The notes under the pieces are model-generated. The model worked only from the letters and a program-made list of their open reading frames with translations. It did not search any database and was not told the origin of the DNA. From assembly GCA_014529385.2 (NCBI GenBank), contig CM043948.1, positions 25,292,451-25,356,450 of the forward strand: 64,000 nucleotides of DNA, given 5' to 3'. This document shows, piece by piece, positions 57,795 to 64,000 of this stretch. The first letter of the stretch is position 1; each line of letters starts with the position of its first letter. This stretch comes from Adiantum capillus-veneris. Lineage: Eukaryota > Streptophyta > Polypodiopsida > Polypodiales > Pteridaceae. Position numbers and translations under genes: made by a program.

Positions 57795-58013
57795 CACACC
57801 AATTAACACCACTTGTTTTAGAATTGCCACCACCTCAGCTCACCCCTAGATTCACCCTCGTCAAGACCACACCAATTAACACCACTTGTTTTAGAATTGC
57901 CACCACCTCGGCTCACCCCTAGATTCACCCTCGTCAAGACCACACCAATTAACACCACTTGTTTTAGAATTGCCACCACCTCGGCTCACCCCTAGATTCA
58001 CCCTCGTCAAGAC
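57795..58013. repeat. 73-bp tandem repeat, three copies
   Basis: CACACCAATTAACACCACTT starts at about 57795, 57868 and 57941; each unit runs to CTCGTCAAGAC, nearly identical (first copy CCTCAGCT, others CCTCGGCT). Confidence 0.95.
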
Positions 58014-59156
58014 TACCATTGTGACCCCTCAATACCCCCATAATACATGGGTGGAGCTCCCTTACACCATACATATTGACACTAGTAAGATACCCATCAA
58101 TGAGCCCGGTAGAAAGGTGACTATTGCCATGCGTGGCTTTTGTTTACATGTATTTTGTCACCACATCATGAAAAAATTGATAGAAATATCATTTTTACCA
58201 CAAGGAAAAGTTCATAACCCTACTTAACGATGCCTTTTACATGGAGGATGTGGAAAATCGTGTTTCCACCAAAGGGATGCACACAAAGAGACACAATTAT
58301 TGCAATCACAAGCACTCAAAAGTATAAAAAGCGGTAAAGCATGATAAATGCAAGTTGTTTTTCCTTGACAAAGAAAAAAAAAAGACGCAAAACCCCAATA
58401 AGTGAAGCCGATAGAGAGAGGTTGCTAAAGTGTGAGTGAAGTTGATGAGCTCGTATCACTTGGGCATCAATAGATGGGTAAGCTCCGAGGGTGACTTGCA
58501 AGCGTTTTTGCATTACTTTTATGGTTAAAAATTGTCAATTTGTAATTGCTTGATCTATTTTTTTGTTGCTTTTAAACGCTTTTAAACAATGGACGATGAA
58601 CAATCGCGATCCTACTCTGCTCGAGTGCAGTTATGGAACAAGAGACGGTGTCAATGTGCTCATGGACATTTTGAGATTTTGACTCAATGATGTAAGCTAT
58701 AAAAACTTTGAGCACGGTGTTTTGGTATTTAGTTTTGCTATTCAAACTTTTTTTATTGTCTCTTTTTTATTTGTAGAATCTAACTTAAATGTTGTTGCAA
58801 CATGATGAGACCTCTTCACCGGAGTAGCACACTCATATGATTTCATATGTTTCTTTTTTAATACATGTACACACACACACACACACATGTGCATATGTGT
58901 GTGTGTGTGTGTTTATCTATTTAGGGATGACATGGTTCTCTAATTTTGTATTTCAACAATCATGTTTATATCTATATGTCATTCCACTTTGGCATTGTCA
59001 CATTTTCATTTGGCACTATATGTCATTGTTTTTTTTCCCAAACTCACAATAGTGAGTGTATATTTATATCAAGAAACCAAAAAAGATTACATAGGTAGCC
59101 ATGCTCCTTTCGAGCTATGGCATCAACAGCTTAGACAAACGAATAGTTACATTGGC
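58014..59156. other. Unassigned sequence with an (AC)n/(GT)n palindrome
   Basis: No gene supported. At 58869-58911, (AC)n is followed by ATGTGCATATGTG and (GT)n, so the tract can fold on itself. AT-rich elsewhere. Confidence 0.5.
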
Positions 59157-60088
59157 TGTTAGAAGCTGGACACACCCCACGGCAGTAACTACTCGGAGGA
59201 CTCTTATTTTTTGTAATTATTCATTCATTGAGGAAAACCTGATTTTTCACCTTGTAATTATTGGGACTTACAGAAGTTTCCAGATTGTATCCCAGTTTTG
59301 ATAGTTAGATTGAGTAGGTGGTTGATTTTGGAACTTTAGGGTTTGAGAAATTGTAAGGTATATATACCACTTTTTGACCTTAATGAAAAAACCTTTTGTC
59401 ATTTTAAAAACAAGTTTGAAGTCTGTGAGTGAGCGTACTGTGTATGAGAGAGAGAGAGAGAGTGTGAGCTTCATCTTGACGCTACGTGTGCTCTGGTGGT
59501 CGGAATTGAGTGCGGAGTGGTGCAGCGTGTTGCCCCCGACGAGAGCTACGCGCCGATACCTACATTGCGCGTGTACGGTTCGGTCTTGCGAGCTCCTTCT
59601 AGGAGCTTCATCGGGTGTTTGGGTGAGTATACATTGTCCGATTTTGCATTGCAGCATATCCACGCGTTCACATTGAGTAGAACTACACATTAGGCACTTT
59701 AGATTTCGGAAACAAAGACCTGCAGATTTCAGCCAGACATCCTACGTGTTTCTGCACCGGGTGTTTTGGGTATGGATTTTGGTTCATAGACCCTAGGGAG
59801 AGCGACCTATTGGTATTAGTAGGGTCTCCTTCAAGTTCTATGGTGTTTCGAGATTGTTTGATGGGTGTTCGGCTCTAGAAAGCGTTGTAGGAAGTTTCCT
59901 CTTATGCACTCTAGAGGGCTGTGACTTAGACAATTGGTAGAGACCTCTGTACGAATTAGTTAGGAGTCGAGGTTGACACCTTATGCTTGCTTCCACGCGC
60001 CTACGGGTCGAGCTTCGTCCTTAGCTGACATTACATGCTAGGTGAGTTCTCGCTGTGCTGACGTCCGTCGCTGCGTATCCGTCCAACA
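59157..60088 (+). repeat. 5' LTR of element M
   Basis: 932 bp, TGTTAGAAGC to CGTCCAACA, ends complementary (TGTT/AACA). TATATATACC at 59360 is a likely TATA box, and a GA run follows at 59444-59461. 59735-59746 carries AGACATCCTACG, one arm of the palindrome found in the leader. Confidence 0.82.
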
Positions 60089-60089
60089 T

Positions 60090-60107
60090 TGGCGCCGTTG
60101 CCGGGGA
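60090..60107 (+). promoter_or_regulatory. Primer-binding site of element M (tRNA-Asp type)
   Basis: TGGCGCCGTTGCCGGGGA, the well-known plant gypsy primer site complementary to tRNA-Asp, one base after the LTR. Confidence 0.93.
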
Positions 60108-61925
60108 CGAAAACCTTAGGTAGGTGACCGAGACTAATCCTTGAGGATTGGGATTTTTGGCTTGCCAAGAGTCTCGCTTTACATTTAGATAGGATCAGAG
60201 GGTGAAGGACTCTCTAGGTCTTAGAGGGAGTCTAGGAAGCGTGTGTCTGGCCTAGATCCTTCGACTTAAGTAGATGAGGTAGACTTAGGTAGTTTTAGGT
60301 GGTAGTTGAGTTCTAGAGTAGGAGTTGGAGTGGTAGAAGCGGTGAGAGGAGAGCTTGAGAGTCCGAAGAGGCCAAAAAGCAACCAAAAACACCATTATCA
60401 CCATTTCACATGATAGGTAGGAGTAGAGTAAGTAGGACATCATGATTTAGGATCTAGAGCATTTCATGCATGTACACTTGCTTGGTAAAATCATTACAAG
60501 TTTGCAAAAGACGCAAAAAGACGTAAAAGTGTGTTTGAAAGCCTAATTGAAGTCCAAAAGTTACTGTGAGTGTGTCTGATAGATCTACAGAGCATCAGGA
60601 GCATTCCTGTCAGAAAAAACTTTAATTTTAAGCCAGTAGACATCCTACGCGTAGGATATCTACAGGCTAATTTGGGAGAAATTTTGGGATTTTGAGTTGA
60701 CCAGTGTGTTCAGAAGGTAGGGTTTACCCTAATTTCAACTGGAAACTGGAAATTTGGCCATATCTTGACAGGATAAGGCCAGATAGAATGAAATTACCAG
60801 ACTACCTACCCAAATAGTGCCAAAACATTATTTTGAGAACAAAACCATAAGATGGCTACATGAGCATGTCTTTCATGATATATTGAGTGACTGAAAGGGG
60901 TTTCACCTCATTTGGGTAAGAAAATTGGATTCAAAGCGGACTTTAGCACTTTTGACTGAAAAAACAAAAACAGCTGAAATTTGGGACTTTTGACATCCAA
61001 ACCAAAATCTAAGCATACCACTGGGTTACTGACATCAAGGGGAAGCTGTGGGACAAATCTGGGGTCAAACAAGCCAAAAAGACATCCTACGCGTAGGAAG
61101 TCTTCTGAGTGATTTGGGACTCCAAACTGAATTCTGAGTATACCAAAGTGATCAGCAACTCAAGGAGAGCCTGAGCATTGAGTTTGAAGCCATTCAGATG
61201 AAAAAGACATCCTACGCGTAGGATGTCTAATGCAAGAAAATGAAGCCAGATTTTGACTTTGAGCATAGTAAGGTGTTATATAGCCTAAGGCAAGCCTCCT
61301 AGTCAATTTTGGTCCAATTTGGAGTTGATTAGACTGATCAATACCAACAACAAGCCGTCGAAACAGATCTCTGACTCATTGACCAGCTAATAGGTGTCCA
61401 AACCAAAAAGTAAAAGCAGCTGTAGGCTCAGCACAACAAGGGGAAACAACAGTGCAAAAATCCAGGCAAAACACAGCAGGAGACATCCTACGCGTAGGAT
61501 GTCTATTGGGGCATACTGCAAGGAAAATTTGACCTGGTATAGACAGTGAGATTCCATTTGGCTTAAGGGTTCCAGAACTTCTTTCAGAAGTGAATTTGGA
61601 CCTTGTTTGCCCACTTGACGAAGCAAAGACTGAATTCAGACTTTTTCGCGTAAATTGACCAACATCTGAGGGTAGTACTGTTTCAGATTAGCAAACCTAA
61701 TCCAGAACAACAGCAGTGTATAAAATACAGTAGTAATTGAGATTAACTCTCCAGTTATACAATCATTACTAAGATAACCCCTAACAGATAAATGCTTTGA
61801 TTCAAATTGCCGAAATTAAAATGCTTATGTACAGGTATATTCAGCAACAAAGCAAGAAGTTGAGCAGAAACTGACCTTTGCCAGGTGAGTGATTGGATTT
61901 GTGATAAATTGCATTGATAAGTTTG
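60108..61925 (+). other. Leader of element M with four 24-bp palindromes
   Basis: 1.8 kb without a gene. It carries palindromes centred on CCTACGCGTAGG at 60638-60661, 61080-61103, 61205-61228 and 61481-61504. The sequence between them is not repeated. Confidence 0.85.
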
Positions 61926-62852
61926 ATGAATTTAAGATCAGGAAGATACATTGTTAGAGACCAGAAGGTGGTAGGTGACCAAGGTAGCTTAGTGTCCACC
62001 GAAGAGAGTGTAACTCAAGCACGGCTAGATCCGCTAGCACCGATTATTGAAGAAGGTAGTGATACTGACACTTCGTCAGAAAAATCTTTCTTCATGATGG
62101 GTAGTCAACAGCCAAGAGGTTTCACCTATGATGGACCTATGCGAGGAGGAAGCACCTCCCAAAATCCTTTGAGTGATTCTAAGCTCACGATGATCTTCTT
62201 GGAGGGAACAAACTCGAGAGGAGCCCTAGTCTATTTTGACTATCGAGGCCGCAAGTGCATTTGTATCGAAGAGAGGCTAGCTCAAAGATTGGAGATAATC
62301 CGAGTGTATGATGATGGAGATAGATTCCAAGACGAAAAGGGGAACCACTATTTAATAGTTAGTAACCCTGAAGATTACAACAGATATGGAGATAACGTGG
62401 CGAAAGGGAAAATGATTTCAGAAACTCAAGAACCACCTCCAAACATTGATCGGCCTGGAGCTATTTTTATGTATGATAAGAAAACAACCAGGGTTCCAAC
62501 TTATAACGAAAACGTGGGAATCTACAAGCATGAGAGTGAGGGTATAGTCTCTTACTTTCGCAGCAAAGAACCATACGTAAACGAATTAAGCAAAAACAAG
62601 GTTCTTTACTTATTCTCTTATGAAACTGCTACGGGGAAGGGCATAGTTTTTGTTGATAGATACGGGCGAGAATACCAACGTATTCTCCCAGAGGAAGTAG
62701 AGAGAGCAACAGGTCCAGGAGCATCAGTATATGCCCTTGAGGAAGTGCCAAGAGCCGCCTACACCCCAAGCAAGTCAACGAATCCTTTTTCAGATGAGTA
62801 TGACGCTACCTCACATTCCACCCGATCGCAAGCATTCAACAACCAAGACTAA
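61926..62852 (+). CDS. Element M ORF upstream of gag, 308 aa, unknown function
   Basis: The ATG at 61926 gives MNLRSGRYIVRDQKVVGDQG; a TTG-led extension of four codons is less likely. The N-terminus (NLRSGR) resembles the start of plant gypsy Gag proteins, but there is no capsid or zinc knuckle. From residue about 90 there are loosely repeated modules: GALVYFDYRGRKCICIEERL, GDRFQDEKGNHYLIVSNPED, and GKGIVFVDRYGREYQRILPE, each with aromatic-D-x-x-G-R/N-x-Y/C and an acidic end. Such units could be small beta hairpins. The frame is fully open while the gag after it has stops. Low-complexity Ser/Thr tail. I do not recognise the family. Confidence 0.7.
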   Translation: MNLRSGRYIVRDQKVVGDQGSLVSTEESVTQARLDPLAPIIEEGSDTDTSSEKSFFMMGSQQPRGFTYDGPMRGGSTSQNPLSDSKLTMIFLEGTNSRGALVYFDYRGRKCICIEERLAQRLEIIRVYDDGDRFQDEKGNHYLIVSNPEDYNRYGDNVAKGKMISETQEPPPNIDRPGAIFMYDKKTTRVPTYNENVGIYKHESEGIVSYFRSKEPYVNELSKNKVLYLFSYETATGKGIVFVDRYGREYQRILPEEVERATGPGASVYALEEVPRAAYTPSKSTNPFSDEYDATSHSTRSQAFNNQD

Positions 62853-62900
62853 CCAGCAAACTAGCCATCATTGTAGGCATGGCTTCAACAGAGTGCAACA

Positions 62901-63623
62901 ATGGAAGCAGACCGAAACCGAGATGGTTATCAAGCCTCACGAGGGCTCAGGGATTTGTAAGAACCACCACTCTATTCAAGGTATCAGGCAGAGAGTAAGC
63001 CAAAGACACAGGGGTCAATAGAGCCTAGATGACCACCCATGGAACGAGTTCGAAGAGAAGAACCACCTCCAACAAGAACCGTTAGAAATTATGGCTTAGG
63101 AGCACCATTGGGAGAGGAACCAGCCTATTACAGAAGGCCTGAGGAGTTATATCGACTAGGACGGGGAGATCCAATGATGAGGTTTGTAGAACATCGAAGG
63201 ATTAGACCTTCTCAAGTACAAAAATGGGTAAACAAGAAATACACAGGAAGCAGAGACCCAAGAGATCATGTAGCAGCCTTTGTGCGTGTAATTAGGGCCG
63301 AAGAGGTGTTAGATTTTCCTACCCAATTTGCAGGGTTTGGACTAACCCTAGAGGATGATGCTGCCACTTGGTTTGACTCTGTAGAGCGTAGAGACTTTGA
63401 GTCGATGGAGGAAGTGTTTGACGAGTTTATCGAGGAATTATCTCAAAGGGGAATCGCTCATAATACCGTCTCACAGATCCATAAATTCAAACAGAAAGAT
63501 GGAGAATCTGTACGAAAGGCAGCCCTAAGACTAAAAAGATATGTTAAGTTCTGTCCTGTTGAAGAACTACCAACTCAGCAGGAAACTGTCTTCAGAATCA
63601 TCTTGATACAAAGTGGACTATAA
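62901..63623 (+). pseudogene. Element M Gag (three nonsense codons)
   Basis: From ATG 62901 (MEADRNRDGYQASRG) the frame has a TAA (about 62958) and a TGA (about 63027), then is open from MERVRREEPPP at 63039 to a TAA at 63621-63623; it reads on in frame beyond (TLLEAYLPRAKKL). The block YTGSRDPRDHVAAFVRVIRAEE ... FGLTLEDDAATWFDSV ... FDEFIEELSQRG ... LRLKRYVKFCP is the retrotransposon Gag capsid domain (PF03732 type), with the W of the central motif kept. It would make the particle shell. The zinc knuckle would lie further on and is not seen before 64000. Confidence 0.88.
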
Positions 63624-64000
63624 ACATTACTAGAGGCATACCTGCCTCGAGCAAAGAAGTTACATGTTAGCCTCGAGCAATGATGTCAACTTGTGGCCTT
63701 CTTGAACACTTATTTATAGTGCTACAAAGCAGAAACTACACCTCTACATGACTAAACGTTTAGCCATTCTTGCTCTGCATTTACCGGCATAGCAAAGCAC
63801 ATAAGATATTGCATTCAAGCGTTGAACAACAAATGTGGCCCGTTAACTCGTAAATTCAACTTCTTAGAGAATGCTCATTCTTTTTTGAAACTTGACTATT
63901 ATGGGTAGGCAAAGCTCTGAAATCGTACCCAATATGGGTTGTAAGACTTGGCCATAGGTCGACCATGACTTTCCATAAGAGTTAGCAATGCCCCATCAGT
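63624..64000 (+). other. Element M, decayed gag continuation
   Basis: The gag frame is readable for about 20 codons after 63623, then no homology is seen. This is probably a deletion or another insertion, unresolved at the window edge. Confidence 0.45.

Larger units (their letters stand above)
59157..64000 (+). mobile_element. LTR element M (gypsy-like), 5' half
   Basis: 5' LTR 59157-60088, tRNA-Asp primer site 60090-60107, 1.8-kb leader with four palindromes, an intact extra ORF (61926-62852) and a gag with nonsense codons (62901 on). Pol and the 3' LTR would be right of the window. The tRNA-Asp site and Gag type suit a Ty3/gypsy element of the non-chromovirus kind, but that is an inference without pol. 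Confidence 0.8.

Noticed and set aside
60638-61504. CRISPR-like array from the four palindromic repeats
   Set aside because: Spacing is irregular (442, 125 and 276 bp between starts), the genome is a plant, and the repeats lie in a retroelement leader.

Overview
The window is a retrotransposon-saturated stretch of a land-plant nuclear genome. The evidence is Ty3/gypsy chromoviruses and Ty1/copia elements with plant-type primer sites (initiator-Met tRNA and tRNA-Asp), a plant-style LINE, TTTAGGG-like interstitial repeats, and one intron-containing eukaryotic gene fragment. Species cannot be fixed from the sequence. The only host gene seen is a first exon, on the minus strand at 41325-41764, of the tRNA m1A58 methyltransferase catalytic subunit (TRM61 family). 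Everything else recognised is mobile DNA, simple repeats, or sequence that could not be assigned.

Layout of 1-41 kb: this is one nest that can be unpicked from 5-bp target-site duplications (TSDs). Gypsy element E (minus; its gag is at 27738-28532) was entered by copia element C (minus; 27737 leftwards, joined at its far end to a second copia, D, that leaves the window at position 1). C was entered by three members of one LTR family, X: a full element (1694-22249, TSD GGTAA), a plus-strand solo LTR (24540-25703, TSD TTGAC) and a minus-strand solo LTR (25852-27040, TSD CTTTA). The 5' LTR of the full X was entered by gypsy A (plus, 2612-18884, TSD TAGAC), and the 3' LTR of A was entered by gypsy B (minus, 9709-18404, TSD CCTGG), the youngest layer. 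On the other side, the LTR of E holds a fourth X LTR (28905-39528, TSD TCTAA), which holds a rearranged gag-only element F (30077-39499, TSD TACAC), which holds the short element G (33007-36171). A deleted gypsy relative, I (39664-about 41080), abuts E head-to-head and lies just downstream of the TRM61 exon.

Layout of 41-64 kb: after the TRM61 exon come AT-rich intergenic DNA, a degenerate LINE (J, 43700-47190), about 5.5 kb of unassigned sequence with CT repeats and small duplications, the 3' end of a copia element (O, 53733-54984), a second LINE copy truncated at its 3' end (K, 55260-57072), a 73-bp x 3 tandem repeat, and the 5' half of a large LTR element M (59157 to the window end) with a tRNA-Asp primer site.

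Most notable: (1) the 1.8-kb leader of M carries four copies of an almost identical perfect palindrome with a CCTACGCGTAGG centre, in the place where retroviral RNAs carry dimerisation and packaging signals; (2) M has an intact extra ORF ahead of a broken gag; (3) family X has a single non-canonical ORF (coiled coil, Asp/His-rich tract) and LTRs that open with a G-box palindrome; (4) A, B, E, G and I all share a conserved LTR box (AAATACCGAAAGGGGCGCCA) after AATAAAG; (5) the A/B protease has DPG in place of the usual D-S/T-G. Nearly all retroelement genes here carry stops or frameshifts. B is closest to intact (two nonsense codons and one frameshift).
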